NCBI RefSeq assembly: GCF_013456555.2
Contig: NZ_CP059154.1
Span: forward strand, 620,001 to 684,000
DNA length: 64,000 nt
Source: Natrinema zhouii
GTDB lineage: Archaea > Halobacteriota > Halobacteria > Halobacteriales > Natrialbaceae
Direction: 5' to 3'
Under the pieces are notes generated by a model. The model saw only the letters and a list, made by a program, of their open reading frames with translations. It was not told the DNA's origin and did no database searches. Both the position numbers and the translations under genes were made by a program. Shown here one piece after another: positions 1 through 8,851 of this stretch; within the stretch, counting starts at the first letter, position 1, and each line of letters opens with the position of its first letter.

Positions 1-154
1 GGATCGGCGTCAGCAGGAACCACCCGACGATCGAGATCGCGCTCGCGAGCGCTCCGAGGCCGGCGGCTCCGGTAATACTCGCCAGTGCGAACGTCAGGAT
101 CGCCACCAGTAGCCAGCTCTCGTTGGCGATGAATCCCCGAATCCTGTCGTCCAT
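1..154 (-). CDS. N-terminal part of a membrane protein (cut by window edge)
   Basis: The reverse strand opens with an ATG at 154 and stays open to base 1, giving 51 residues that begin MDDRIRGFIANESWLLVAIL. After a charged start there is a hydrophobic stretch (about residues 14-32) and a second one reaching the window edge (about 36-51), as in a small multi-pass membrane protein. The rest lies outside the window. I do not recognise the family. There is no overlap with the next gene, which lies 83 bp away on the same strand. Confidence 0.55.
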   Translation of the reverse strand, partial: MDDRIRGFIANESWLLVAILTFALASITGAAGLGALASAISIVGWFLLTPI

Positions 155-237
155 TCCCACCGTGCTATTCTTAGCGGAGCTACAAAAAATCCTGTCAAGC
201 GCTGAGTGTCGGTTGGGCGTCGGAACGCGATCTCGGC

Positions 238-1362
238 CTACTCGAGGCTGACCCACTCGCCCCGCTCGTCGCTTCGTTCGATCGCGTCGAGCACCTGCTG
301 GGCGGCGAGTCCGTCCTCGAAGTTCGGTTCGAACTCGTCGCCGCTTTCGACCGCGCTGAGGAACTCGTAGTTCTCGTGGACGAAGGTGTGCTCCCAGCCC
401 AGCACGTGGCCCGGCGGCCACCAGTGATCGACGTAGGGGTCGTCCTCGTCGGTGACCAGGATCGTCTCGTAGCCGCGGTCTCCCTCGCGGAGTACCTCGA
501 GTTCGTTCAGCCGCTCGAGCGAGAATTTCAAGCTCCCCTCGGTGCCGTGGATTTCAATCGTGTGGTCGTTCTTGTGGCCCGCCGCGACTCGCGTCCCCTC
601 GAGCGATCCGACGGCACCGTTTTCGAACTCGAGTTGCGCGGTGTAGGCGTCGTCGACGGTGACGGGACGGGTTTCGCTGCCGTCTTCAACTGGCCGCTCG
701 TCGACGAACGTCTGCAGGTGACCGCTGACCCGTTCGATCCCGCCCGAGAGGTCGTCGGACCCGACGAGGAATCGCAGGAGGTCGACCGTGTGCGAGCCGA
801 GATCGCCGAGCGCGCCCGAGCCGGCCATCTCCTCGTCGTTGCGCCACGACCACGGGGCCTCGGGATCGACCAGCCAGTCCTGCAGGTAGCGCCCGCGGAC
901 GTGACGGATCTCGCCGAGTTCGCCCGCCTCGAGCAACCCCTTCGCGTACCGAATCGCGGGCACGAACCGGTAGTTGAACGCGCAGCCGGCGGGCACGTCG
1001 TCACCCGCCTCGCGCGCCGTCTCGGCCATCACGTCGGCGGCCTCGAGCGTCGGCGCGAGCGGTTTTTCACAGAAGACCGGCGTCCCCGCCTCGAGCGCAG
1101 CGACCGACGGCTCGCGGTGGACGTGGTTCGGCCCGAGGTTGTAGAAGACGTCTACGTCGTCGACGACGTCTCTCCACTCCGTCGATATCGAGTCGAAGCC
1201 GAGCCGTTCGGCGGCGTCCGACAGCGCCGATTCGTCGCGGCCGACGAGAACGCTGCGTTCGATTTCCGGTGCGTCCGGGAAGAACATCGGAAGCCGCGCC
1301 ATCGCGTTCGCGTGTGCTTTGCCCATGAATCGATAGCCGAGTACGCCGACCTCGAGTGTCAT
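238..1362 (-). CDS. Gfo/Idh/MocA family oxidoreductase
   Basis: This 374-residue protein is an NAD(P)-dependent sugar or inositol dehydrogenase-type enzyme, probably cytosolic. The N-terminal Rossmann fold starts with VGVLGYRFMG (residues 5-14), where the second glycine-rich turn has YRF instead of the commoner small residues. The family EKP motif is at residues 99-101, with Lys100 the expected catalytic lysine. The C-terminal alpha/beta domain contains GDLGSHTVDLLRFL, typical of the substrate domain. I start at ATG 1362 because the in-frame extension to 1476 is Arg/Ser-rich and unlike the family. The GH3 glycosidase less than 1 kb away suggests a role in sugar metabolism, which is inference. 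The exact substrate cannot be read from the sequence. Confidence 0.85.
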   Translation of the reverse strand: MTLEVGVLGYRFMGKAHANAMARLPMFFPDAPEIERSVLVGRDESALSDAAERLGFDSISTEWRDVVDDVDVFYNLGPNHVHREPSVAALEAGTPVFCEKPLAPTLEAADVMAETAREAGDDVPAGCAFNYRFVPAIRYAKGLLEAGELGEIRHVRGRYLQDWLVDPEAPWSWRNDEEMAGSGALGDLGSHTVDLLRFLVGSDDLSGGIERVSGHLQTFVDERPVEDGSETRPVTVDDAYTAQLEFENGAVGSLEGTRVAAGHKNDHTIEIHGTEGSLKFSLERLNELEVLREGDRGYETILVTDEDDPYVDHWWPPGHVLGWEHTFVHENYEFLSAVESGDEFEPNFEDGLAAQQVLDAIERSDERGEWVSLE

Positions 1363-1496
1363 GGCCGGTCGTTCATCGGCCCGGTAGTTAGCGCTTTGGC
1401 GTGATCGTCGATCGGTTCCGATCACATTGATCAGTTTCGCGGCATACGATAGCGTTTCACACCTGTGGACCCTCACGACGTACCGGTGGGAAACCG

Positions 1497-2090
1497 ATGA
1501 CCGTCACAATCGATCTCGACGAAGCGGACAGTATTCATCTGACTGAGACCCTCGAGCGACGGCCGCCCGATCAGCTCGAATTCGCCATCGAGGGAACGCT
1601 CACAGTGACCGAGGCGCTGCTCGCCGAGTTCGAGGGCGCGACTCTGGATCCCGTCCGAATCACGGTGTCGACCGACGACTCGGACCCCGTCGAAATCGAC
1701 CTGACGGGACCCGCGACGCTCCGCCTCGAGAACGCCGACGTCGGCGTCGCGACTCCGGATGCGGACGACGTTCCCACCAGTCTCGACGCGCTTCGCACGT
1801 CGGCGGGCGACGACTTCGAATCGATCAAATCGCCACCCGACGTGATCGCGTTTACCATCGAGGGCGTGATCCAGGACGTGCCGACTGCGACGCTCGAGGT
1901 GATCGCGGACGAGACCCCCGAGATCGAGTCGGTGACGTTCGCCGTCGAAGAGTCAGTCAGAAGCGACGGCGGGTCGGGCAATGACGTGATCTTCGAACTC
2001 ACCCTGCTGGGCTACGGTATCGTCGTTCGACGCGACGGGACGATCGTCGTCGGGTGTCACGGGTCCCCGCCCGATATCGATCTTCCCTGA
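1497..2090 (+). CDS. Unknown acidic haloarchaeal protein
   Basis: This 197-residue, very acidic protein has no signal peptide and no membrane segment. I do not recognise the family. It appears to consist of two related halves: residues 2-75 and 113-160 each contain an alternating hydrophobic pattern with FAIEGTLTVTEALLAEFEGA and FTIEGVIQDVPTATLEVIAD, in which FxIEG is followed by V-T-A-L-E. This suggests a duplicated beta-rich unit. It is divergent from the Gfo/Idh gene (134 bp gap) and convergent with the GH3 gene (61 bp gap). Codon use matches its neighbours, and wobble positions are GC-rich, supporting a real gene. Confidence 0.65.
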   Translation: MTVTIDLDEADSIHLTETLERRPPDQLEFAIEGTLTVTEALLAEFEGATLDPVRITVSTDDSDPVEIDLTGPATLRLENADVGVATPDADDVPTSLDALRTSAGDDFESIKSPPDVIAFTIEGVIQDVPTATLEVIADETPEIESVTFAVEESVRSDGGSGNDVIFELTLLGYGIVVRRDGTIVVGCHGSPPDIDLP

Positions 2091-2151
2091 CACCTTCGCT
2101 CGAGGGAGAGCAACGACTCGCTCGAGAAACGACGACGGCCGTGCGGGCGAG

Positions 2152-4713
2152 TTACCTGTGCGGAGGAGACCGCTTCCCGACATCGCCGCGTCGCTTGAGT
2201 CGGCGGTAGAGTTCCATGACGTCCTCGAAACCCTCGCTGCCATCGTTGTCGATGTCGTACCGACCGGGTGCCGGTTCGGGGTCGGTGACCGACGCTGTGT
2301 TCTTGACTGTCAGCGTCGTCGACTCGCCGCCGACCGAGAGTTCGTACTCGCCGGCCTCGACCACCTTGGCCCGGTTTCCGGGCACGTCGCCGGGAACGAC
2401 CTCGAGCGTCGCGAGGTCGAGTTCGATCTCGACGGTCGCGGACTCGCCGGGTCCGAGCGCGACTCGCTCGAAGCCCATCAGCCGGCGGTGGGGCTGGAGC
2501 ACCGACCCGTAGGACTCGGTGTTGTACACCTCGACGATGTGCTCGCCGGCCCGTTCGCCGGTGTTCTCGACCGTCACTCGGGCCGTGACGGGCGGGTTTC
2601 GAGCGGGGTTGCCGACGGTGTCCCGCGAGAGCAAGAGATCCGAGTACTCCCAGTCGGTGTAGGAGAGCCCGTGCCCGAACTCGTACTGGACCGTCCCGCT
2701 CTCCGCGCCGACGGACTGGCGCGGCGGGTAGTCGTCGTAGAAGAGGGGGACGTGACCGACGTTGGCTTCCCAGGTGAACGGGAGCCGTCCCGACGGGTTG
2801 TAGTCGCCGAAGAGTGCGTCGGCGACGGCGACGCCGGTGTCGCTACCGGGCTGGCCGGCGAACAGGACGGCGTCGAGGCGGTCGAACGTTTCCGCAGTCC
2901 CGCGCGGGCTCCCGGCGATGATCACGCCGACGAGCGGGACGTCGTCGTCGGCCGTCTCGTCGACCAGTTTCACGAGGTCCCGCTGTGCCTCGGGGAAGCG
3001 CATCTTGTCGCGGTCGCCGAACCCCTCGTTGTGCGGCCCCTCGCCGAGCACGACGACGACGGCATCGGCCGCACCGGCGGCGTCGACGATCGCCGCCTCC
3101 TGCTCGTCGGTCACGTCGAAGAACCCGTTGTCGAAGTTCTCGTAGATGCTCTCGTAGGGCGCGGCCTCGAACTCTGTCGGAACGTGCACAAGTTGGTCTC
3201 CGAGTCGGTCCGACAGTTCGCCCGCGACGGTGTTCTGACGCGGTCGCGGCCCGTCCTCGGTCAGGGCGCCGTCCTCGATCCCCTGCCAGCCGAGCGTCCA
3301 GCCGCCGTGTTGCATCAGGAACCGGTTGGGCGTTCCCGCCTCGACTCCGGGCCCGGTCAGCAACACGTCCTCGGACCCCTCGAGCGGGAGCGCGTCCGCT
3401 TCGTTTTCCAGCAGGACCAGCGACTCCTTGGCGAGTCGCTCGGAGACGTCCTGCGCACCGCCGACGAGACCGCCGATCTCGTCCTCGGGAACGGTGGGCC
3501 GGTCGAACAGTCCGAGGTCGCGCTTGAGCTCGAGGATGCGACGGACCGACTCGTCGATGCGGTCCTCCGAGAGCTCGCCGCTCTCGACGAGATCGATCGT
3601 CGTCTCGATGAACTCCGTCGGCGCCGTCTCCCCGCCGCACATGTGCATGTCGATCCCGGCCTCGAGTCCCTGCCTGACGGCCTCGCGCCACCCCTCGTCC
3701 GTGTCGGGACGGTACTCGTGGTTCGAGATCATCCGCTTGAAGTCGTCCCAGTCGGTGAGGACGACGCCGTCGAACTCGAAGCGCTCTCGCAGCACCTGCG
3801 TCAGCAGCCACTGCGAGGCGTGGGCGGGCTTTCCGTTGACCGCCCCGCTGTTGACCATCACCGTCTCGGCCTCCTCAAGCGCTCGCTCGTAGGCTGGGAG
3901 CTGTCTGGTGCGGAGGTCTCGCATCGACGTGCGAGCGTGGGCGCGGTCCTTTCCGGTGTTGGGCGTCCCGTACCCGGCGAAGTGTTTGACCGTCGCCGCG
4001 ACGCGACCGTTCCGCTCGAACCCGCGGGCTCGCGCCTTCCCCAGTTCGCCCAGCAGCATCGCGTCCTCGCTGTGGCCCTCGAAGTACCGGCCCCAGCGCA
4101 TGTCTCGCAGCACGTCGACCGTCGGTCCGAAGGTCCAGTGACCCCCCATCGCGGCGACCTCGTTCCCGGTGTGGGTCGCCGCCGCCTCGACCAGGTCGAT
4201 GTCTCGGGTCGCGCCCATATTGAGCCGCTGTGGGAAGCTCGTACAGCCGTCGAGCAGCGTGTTCCCGTGGAGCGCGTCACAGCCCCAGATGAACGGAATC
4301 CCAGCGGCCGTATTCTCGACCGTATACCGCTGGAGCCGGTTGAGCCCCGCGACGAACTCCTCGCCGTCGAACGTCGGTCCCGTCGCCCCGCCGTTGAGGA
4401 TCGACCCGACGTGAAGCTCCGTGAACAACTCGCCGAGCGTCTCTACGTCGTCGTGATCGTTGAACACGGTCTCGGGACCGAACCCCTCGCCGAGATCATC
4501 GATCGCAACCTGCGTCATCTGGCCTACCTTCTGCTCGAGGGACAACTCGTCGATCACGTCGTCGAGATCCGTACCGGTTCGATCGGCCGCGGCGGTACCC
4601 GCACCGACGCCGACCGCGGACGCCGCCGTCGCCGCACCGGTCGTCTTCATGAACGTTCGCCGTGATTCGTCGATCGCTTCCGATTCGTGTTTCGATGGTC
4701 GGTCGCCTGACAT
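2152..4713 (-). CDS. Tat-exported GH3 beta-glucosidase with dockerin-like C-terminus
   Basis: This 853-residue glycoside hydrolase family 3 enzyme is expected to release sugars from the non-reducing ends of beta-glucans or xylo-oligosaccharides outside the cell. It begins with a twin-arginine signal (SRRTFMK at residues 18-24, then an Ala/Gly-rich stretch). The (alpha/beta)8 domain carries KH at 243-244 and the nucleophile region VVLTDWDDF, with Asp321 the expected nucleophile. The alpha/beta sandwich domain (about 430-660) and a fibronectin-III-like domain (about 700-800) follow, so the architecture is full length. The last 30 residues contain DIDNDGSEGFEDVMELYRRL, an EF-hand-like half of a dockerin. 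The start at 4713 is supported by the TATA-like box at 4741-4750. Substrate specificity is not visible. Confidence 0.92.
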   Translation of the reverse strand: MSGDRPSKHESEAIDESRRTFMKTTGAATAASAVGVGAGTAAADRTGTDLDDVIDELSLEQKVGQMTQVAIDDLGEGFGPETVFNDHDDVETLGELFTELHVGSILNGGATGPTFDGEEFVAGLNRLQRYTVENTAAGIPFIWGCDALHGNTLLDGCTSFPQRLNMGATRDIDLVEAAATHTGNEVAAMGGHWTFGPTVDVLRDMRWGRYFEGHSEDAMLLGELGKARARGFERNGRVAATVKHFAGYGTPNTGKDRAHARTSMRDLRTRQLPAYERALEEAETVMVNSGAVNGKPAHASQWLLTQVLRERFEFDGVVLTDWDDFKRMISNHEYRPDTDEGWREAVRQGLEAGIDMHMCGGETAPTEFIETTIDLVESGELSEDRIDESVRRILELKRDLGLFDRPTVPEDEIGGLVGGAQDVSERLAKESLVLLENEADALPLEGSEDVLLTGPGVEAGTPNRFLMQHGGWTLGWQGIEDGALTEDGPRPRQNTVAGELSDRLGDQLVHVPTEFEAAPYESIYENFDNGFFDVTDEQEAAIVDAAGAADAVVVVLGEGPHNEGFGDRDKMRFPEAQRDLVKLVDETADDDVPLVGVIIAGSPRGTAETFDRLDAVLFAGQPGSDTGVAVADALFGDYNPSGRLPFTWEANVGHVPLFYDDYPPRQSVGAESGTVQYEFGHGLSYTDWEYSDLLLSRDTVGNPARNPPVTARVTVENTGERAGEHIVEVYNTESYGSVLQPHRRLMGFERVALGPGESATVEIELDLATLEVVPGDVPGNRAKVVEAGEYELSVGGESTTLTVKNTASVTDPEPAPGRYDIDNDGSEGFEDVMELYRRLKRRGDVGKRSPPHR

Positions 4714-5052
4714 ACGCCAGCATATAACAACTCAATATGTAATAAATATTTTCTCCGTAATCATCGGACGGAGGCCGTAGCGGAGGGCCAGGACAGAAAG
4801 AACGAGGGGTCGAACTCGCCGAAGACGAACGTCTCGAACGAGCGTTTCGGTCCCGATGAATTTCGACGGGCGGAATCGAGGGATCGACCGGTTCATCGCT
4901 GACGCACACAATCGTCGGTACGGGTGCCGGCTTCCCGGCGTGTATCCCTCGCTATCGGACCCACGTATCGTCCGTTCGGTCTGGACGAAAAACAGTCGAG
5001 TCGTGCGGGGACGAACCGGTTCCGATCGGGGACCGAGAACGCGACGCGCGGC
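4714..5052. other. Intergenic region upstream of GH3 and downstream of the nitroreductase
   Basis: Apart from the AT-rich GH3 promoter segment (4714-4755) I see nothing convincing here. Short open frames on both strands are Arg/Ser-rich and look like chance frames. No strong inverted repeat is visible. Confidence 0.5.
4741..4750 (-). promoter_or_regulatory. TATA-like box for the GH3 gene
   Basis: On the minus strand an AATATTTATT run lies 28-37 nt before the GH3 start codon in otherwise GC-rich DNA. It matches the distance expected for a haloarchaeal leaderless or short-leader transcript. Confidence 0.5.
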
Positions 5053-5670
5053 CTACTCGAAGCCGCCGCGGTGGACGATCTCCGCGAGCGGTTTGCGGTC
5101 GCTCGGCTGTTCGCGTTCCTGCAGTTCCTCTGGAAGCGCTTCGGGCGGTGCACGTTCACCGATCGCGACCATCGCTTCGACCTCGAACTCGTCGGGAACG
5201 TCGAGTTCCTCGGCCGCGCGCTCGTAATCGAAACCGGCCATTCCGTGGACGGCCAGATCGCGGCGCGCACCCTCGAGCGCGAGGTTCTCCCAGGCCGCGC
5301 CGGTGTCGAAAGAGTGGACGGGAGCCGGTTCGCCGTTGTGGTCGAACGTCGTTTTCGAGACGATGACCGCGAGCACGGCGGCGTCGGTCGCCCACGCCTG
5401 ATTCGCGTCGCTCAGGAGGTCGACGAAGGTGTCCCACTCGTCGTCCTCGCGACTCGCGTACAGGAACCGCCAGTGCTGATTGTTGAACGCGGAGGGGGCC
5501 CAGCGGGCGGCCTCGAACAGCGGGAGGTACTCCTCCTCGTCGAGCGGCTCGCCGGTCATCGCGCGCGGCGACCAGCGATTGACGAACAGCGGATCGATAT
5601 CGTACTCGGCAGCGCGGTGTTCGGCGACGTCGTCGCGGAGTTCGTGACGGTTCTGGAGAGACTCTGCCAT
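5053..5670 (-). CDS. Nitroreductase family FMN-dependent oxidoreductase
   Basis: This 205-residue protein has the single-domain length of nitroreductases, which use FMN and NAD(P)H to reduce nitro compounds, quinones or similar substrates in the cytosol. Near the N-terminus it has RWSPRAMTGEPLDEEEYLPL, matching the phosphate-binding start (R-x-S-x-R-x-F/M). This is followed by AARWAPSAFNNQHWRFLY, the conserved FMN-binding segment APSxxNxQxWRF. The central part carries FDTGAAWENLALEGARRDLA, typical of the dimer helix, and AxHGMAGF. The gene stands alone with its own promoter and with operator-like repeats upstream. The physiological substrate is unknown. Confidence 0.9.
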   Translation of the reverse strand: MAESLQNRHELRDDVAEHRAAEYDIDPLFVNRWSPRAMTGEPLDEEEYLPLFEAARWAPSAFNNQHWRFLYASREDDEWDTFVDLLSDANQAWATDAAVLAVIVSKTTFDHNGEPAPVHSFDTGAAWENLALEGARRDLAVHGMAGFDYERAAEELDVPDEFEVEAMVAIGERAPPEALPEELQEREQPSDRKPLAEIVHRGGFE

Positions 5671-5694
5671 TGATCCGTAGTCGGGGCTCGACGT

Positions 5695-5776
5695 ACGTAT
5701 ACGTTATTGGACAAAAGAGTTACCAGGTAACACCTGTGTCGTGGTTGTGTCTACCGGTTCAACAGTGTCTACCGGT
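5695..5776 (-). promoter_or_regulatory. Nitroreductase promoter region with palindrome and direct repeat
   Basis: A TATA-like AACGTATACG lies about 25-35 nt before the nitroreductase ATG on the minus strand. Immediately upstream are a palindrome GTTACC-A-GGTAAC (5719-5731) and two direct copies of GTGTCTACCGGT at 5747-5758 and 5765-5776, 18 bp apart. They look like binding sites for a dimeric regulator, which is inference. Confidence 0.45.
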
Positions 5777-5957
5777 GTAATGTGTGTGTGTGATAGTTTC
5801 CCAAACGACCGCGTCAGCTCGGTGTCGCAAAGCGAGGGTTACGGGAGGACTAGGCGCAAAGCCTCACCGTTCACGCGGTGGCAACAGATCGAAACGGAAC
5901 TCGAGGAGAGACAACCGGACGAGAGAAAACGGATGCGTGGCGTTTCGGTGAACCGAA

Positions 5958-7031
5958 TCAGTCGTCGGCCGGGGTCGGCGCACCGGGCTCGACGTCGATC
6001 TCGCCCGCGTCGAGGCCCGCCTCGACGTTCCGGGCCGCCTCGACCATGTTCGCCATCTTCCCGTAGGCGACCTCTCGAGGGAGCAGCTTCACGCCGCAGT
6101 CCGGCGAGACGACCAGCTGTTCCGGCGGAACGACCTCGAGGCCTTTCTTGATGTTTTCCTCGATCTGCTCGACCGACTCGACTTCGGCGACGTGAGCGTC
6201 GCAGACACCGAGCGCGAGATCCTTGGAGAATTCGGGATCCTTGAAGACGTCCAGTTGCTCGTAGTCGCCGTTCGCGAGCTCGAGGTCGAACTCGTCGACC
6301 GGGAACTCGAGGATCTCGGGGTAGATCCGGGAGTAGTCGCCGTAACAGACGTGGAGGCCGATGCGGACCTCTTCGGGAATGTCCGCGACGATGTGCTCGA
6401 GGGCCTCGCCGACGATGGCGTGGTCGTCCGGCGTGGTCGCGAGGGCGGGCTCGTCGATCTGGATGTAGCGCGCGCCGGCGTCGACGAGCTTCTCGATCTC
6501 CTCGTTGACGAGGTCGGCCAGCTCGAGGGTGAGTTCGTCGTCGTCCTCGTAGGCCTCGTTAAAGGACCAGTTGGCGAGGGTGTAGGGGCCCGTGATCGGG
6601 ACCTTGACCGGCCGGTCGCTGGCGGCCGCGGTGAACTCGTACTCGTCGACGAGCCAGCTGTCCTCGTACTCGACCTCGCTGACGACGCTGGGCTTGTCGA
6701 AGTAGTTGTGTCCCCAGACCTTGACGGGGCCGTTGAACTCGTAGCCCTCGATCCGGTGGGCGAAGAACTCGACCATCTCGTTGCGCCGCATCTCGCCGTC
6801 GACGACGACGTCGAGGCCGGCGCGTTCGTGTTCGTTCGTGATGAGACGAGCCGCGTCGTCCTTCGCTTCCTGATAGTCGTCCTCGTCGAAGCCGTGATCC
6901 TCGTCCTTGTAGAGCTCCTTCGCGCGGTTGAGCCACTTGGGCTTGGGATAGGAGCCGACGACGGTCGTCAGCAGGAAGTGGTCGTGCTCGTGATCGGGCT
7001 GTCGGAACTGATTTTTGTTCTCGTTCGTCAT
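5958..7031 (-). CDS. metE: Methionine synthase, zinc-containing catalytic domain (MetE C-terminal type)
   Basis: This 357-residue protein corresponds to the C-terminal catalytic half of cobalamin-independent methionine synthase, which transfers a methyl group to homocysteine. Zinc ligands are visible: His227 and Cys229 in GLHVCYGDY and Cys312 in SPDCGVKLL. The spacing of 83 residues between the two cysteines equals that in E. coli MetE (643 to 726). The IDEPAL segment near residue 192 is also conserved. Archaeal enzymes of this type lack the full N-terminal half and may use a methylated corrinoid protein rather than a folate; that cannot be decided here. It overlaps the preceding gene by 4 bp (ATGA), so the two are co-translated. 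The longer open frame upstream of ATG 7031 is Arg-rich and was discarded. Confidence 0.92.
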   Translation of the reverse strand: MTNENKNQFRQPDHEHDHFLLTTVVGSYPKPKWLNRAKELYKDEDHGFDEDDYQEAKDDAARLITNEHERAGLDVVVDGEMRRNEMVEFFAHRIEGYEFNGPVKVWGHNYFDKPSVVSEVEYEDSWLVDEYEFTAAASDRPVKVPITGPYTLANWSFNEAYEDDDELTLELADLVNEEIEKLVDAGARYIQIDEPALATTPDDHAIVGEALEHIVADIPEEVRIGLHVCYGDYSRIYPEILEFPVDEFDLELANGDYEQLDVFKDPEFSKDLALGVCDAHVAEVESVEQIEENIKKGLEVVPPEQLVVSPDCGVKLLPREVAYGKMANMVEAARNVEAGLDAGEIDVEPGAPTPADD

Positions 7032-8032
7032 GCTGCTTTCACCTCCGCGAGGTCCGCGGCTTCCGCGAGGACTTCGAGTTTCTCGACGTACTTGCCGTAG
7101 GGCAGGTAGAACGTTTCCGTGTTCGTCGTCAGGTAGACCGTCTCGAAGTCGGTGACGCCGAGCTGGTCGTCGACCCACTCGACTCGGTCGCGGATCGCTT
7201 CGGGGTCCTCGACGAGGGTGTTCTGGCCGTCCGCGAGGCCGAGCGCGACGTCGTCGGTCGCGCCGTACTCCTGTAGGTTGTAGATATTGTCGTCCCGATT
7301 CGCGACGAAGTCGAAGCCGACCGCGTCGATGTCCGCGTCGAGCAGGTGCGCGTAGACCTTCTCCTCGAGCGCGCCCCAGTAGGGCTGGACGACGACGTCG
7401 GCGTCGGTCGCGCTCGCGACCCGATCGATCGCCTCGCTCGCGCGCTCGTCCTGGCCGTCCGCCGGCGCGTTCTCGACCAGCGAGGGCTCGAGCAGGAACA
7501 GCGTCTCGTGGTCCGGGAAGGCGTCGACCTCGCCCTCGAGGAACTCGGCGATCGCGCCGAGGAACTCGGCCTCGTCGCCGTAGTGCTCGTCGGTTGCGAG
7601 ATCGGCCAGCGAGTACGGACCGGGGAGGACGGCCTGCAGGTTGTCGCCGTCGGTCAGCTCGGCGGTCGCCTCGAGCTCCGAGGCGATATCGCCCGTGGGC
7701 TCGAGATCGTCCTGAACGACGGGCTCTCGATAGAAGTTGTTGTTGTCGTAGTAGCGGACGATCCCGTGAGTTTCGACGGCGTCGGCGACGGCCAGCGGGT
7801 GGGCGAGCATGTCGTCCCAGCGCAGTTGGCCCTCGACGATGCGGTCGAGACCGGCGTCTCGCTGGACCTCGATCACGTCTTCGCGGGCTTTCTCGTAGGC
7901 CGCGGTAATCTCCTCACCTTCGTCGCCGCTGATGAGGTCGTGTTTCTGGTGCCCCTTCAGATCCGAGAGGTCGTCTTTCGCCCAGTCCGGGAGCGGATAC
8001 AGCCCCGGCGTGGTCGAAACGTACTCAGTCAT
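7028..8032 (-). CDS. MetE/UROD-like methyltransferase, partner of methionine synthase
   Basis: This 334-residue protein has the UROD/MetE-like TIM-barrel fold and resembles the N-terminal half of MetE. It starts MTEYVSTTPGLYPLPDWAK. It shares with its downstream neighbour the segment GQLRWDDMLAHPL and the LPGPYSLADLA motif (compare ITGPYTLANWS). The zinc-binding His-x-Cys and Cys pairs are absent, so it is unlikely to activate homocysteine. It is the first gene of the two-gene unit, and its stop overlaps the start of the catalytic gene. A complementary role, such as binding the methyl donor, is inference. ATG 8032 is preferred because a TATA-like box lies 28-38 nt upstream. Confidence 0.85.
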   Translation of the reverse strand: MTEYVSTTPGLYPLPDWAKDDLSDLKGHQKHDLISGDEGEEITAAYEKAREDVIEVQRDAGLDRIVEGQLRWDDMLAHPLAVADAVETHGIVRYYDNNNFYREPVVQDDLEPTGDIASELEATAELTDGDNLQAVLPGPYSLADLATDEHYGDEAEFLGAIAEFLEGEVDAFPDHETLFLLEPSLVENAPADGQDERASEAIDRVASATDADVVVQPYWGALEEKVYAHLLDADIDAVGFDFVANRDDNIYNLQEYGATDDVALGLADGQNTLVEDPEAIRDRVEWVDDQLGVTDFETVYLTTNTETFYLPYGKYVEKLEVLAEAADLAEVKAA

Positions 8033-8060
8033 CGTAGCCCCGACTAGGCTATGCCGACGC

Positions 8061-8070
8061 TTAATATTTT
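8061..8070 (-). promoter_or_regulatory. TATA-like box of the methionine synthase operon
   Basis: AAAATATTAA on the minus strand sits 28-38 nt before ATG 8032, which supports the shorter start for the first gene. Confidence 0.55.
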
Positions 8071-8278
8071 CCATCCTTGCTAATACACCGGAGTAATTTT
8101 TGTGGGTTTCGCCCGTCTTGAGGGGTCGATTCGAGACCCGTGTGAACAGTCGACATAGGCCGAGAAGCTTCGGTTTCGAGATTACCGATTCGGAACGAAG
8201 TGTCTCGACATCGATCGGCGGGACACGCCGATCATCGAGTCACAACGTGTCGGGTACCGCCCATTGGGTTGACAGCAA

Positions 8279-8851
8279 TCACCGAAGCAATTCGAGGACG
8301 GTCAGCGTCTCGAAGGGGAACGACTCGTCGGCGACGGCGACCGCGCTGAACCCGTGTTCGCCGGCTTCTTCGACGACCTCGTCGACCCCCGTCAGGCTAC
8401 TGACGAGCAGGTAGACGCACCCATCGGGCGCGAGTACGCGACCGACCGCCTCGAGGAACGGATCGATGACGGCCCGTCCGTCCTCGCCGCCCGACAGCGC
8501 GCGTTCCATCCAGTCGTCCCACTCGTTTTCGGGATCGGTCGGCAGATACGGCGGGTTGAAAGCGACTGCGTCGAACGTCGCGTCTCGAAACGGTGAGACG
8601 AGATCCGCCTGCACCGTCTCGACACCCTCCGCTCGGGCCTGCCGCACGGCGTGTGGGTTCAGATCCGACGCGATCACGCGAGCGCCCGTCACGTCGGCGA
8701 TCTGTCCGGCGATGTAGCCCGACCCGGTACCGACCTCGAGTACGAGATCGCTCGCCTCGAGGCGCTCGCAGGCCGCCTCGGCCAGCAGGTGTGAGTCCTC
8801 GGCGGGCTGGTAGACGTCCGGTTCCTCGTCGCGTCTCTCCTCGAGTCCCAT
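8279..8851 (-). CDS. HemK2/Mtq2-type protein N5-glutamine methyltransferase
   Basis: This 190-residue class I methyltransferase has the SAM-binding motif LVLEVGTGSGYIAGQ followed by the acidic residue in IASDLN. It also has the catalytic AFNPPYLP motif typical of HemK-type enzymes that methylate the GGQ glutamine of release factors. It is short, lacking the N-terminal substrate domain of bacterial PrmC, which fits the archaeal/eukaryal HemK2 form. Its ATG directly follows the stop codon of the mscS gene (TAG-ATG), with a GGAGG Shine-Dalgarno sequence inside the end of that gene, so translation is coupled. It is the last gene of the rpl21e-rsmA cluster, where hemK is commonly found in archaea. 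Confidence 0.88.
   Translation of the reverse strand: MGLEERRDEEPDVYQPAEDSHLLAEAACERLEASDLVLEVGTGSGYIAGQIADVTGARVIASDLNPHAVRQARAEGVETVQADLVSPFRDATFDAVAFNPPYLPTDPENEWDDWMERALSGGEDGRAVIDPFLEAVGRVLAPDGCVYLLVSSLTGVDEVVEEAGEHGFSAVAVADESFPFETLTVLELLR

Noticed and set aside
2158..4665. 835-codon open frame opposite the GH3 gene
   Set aside because: It is the antisense mirror of a clear GH3 enzyme. High GC content removes stop codons in the opposite frame, and its product has no recognisable domain.
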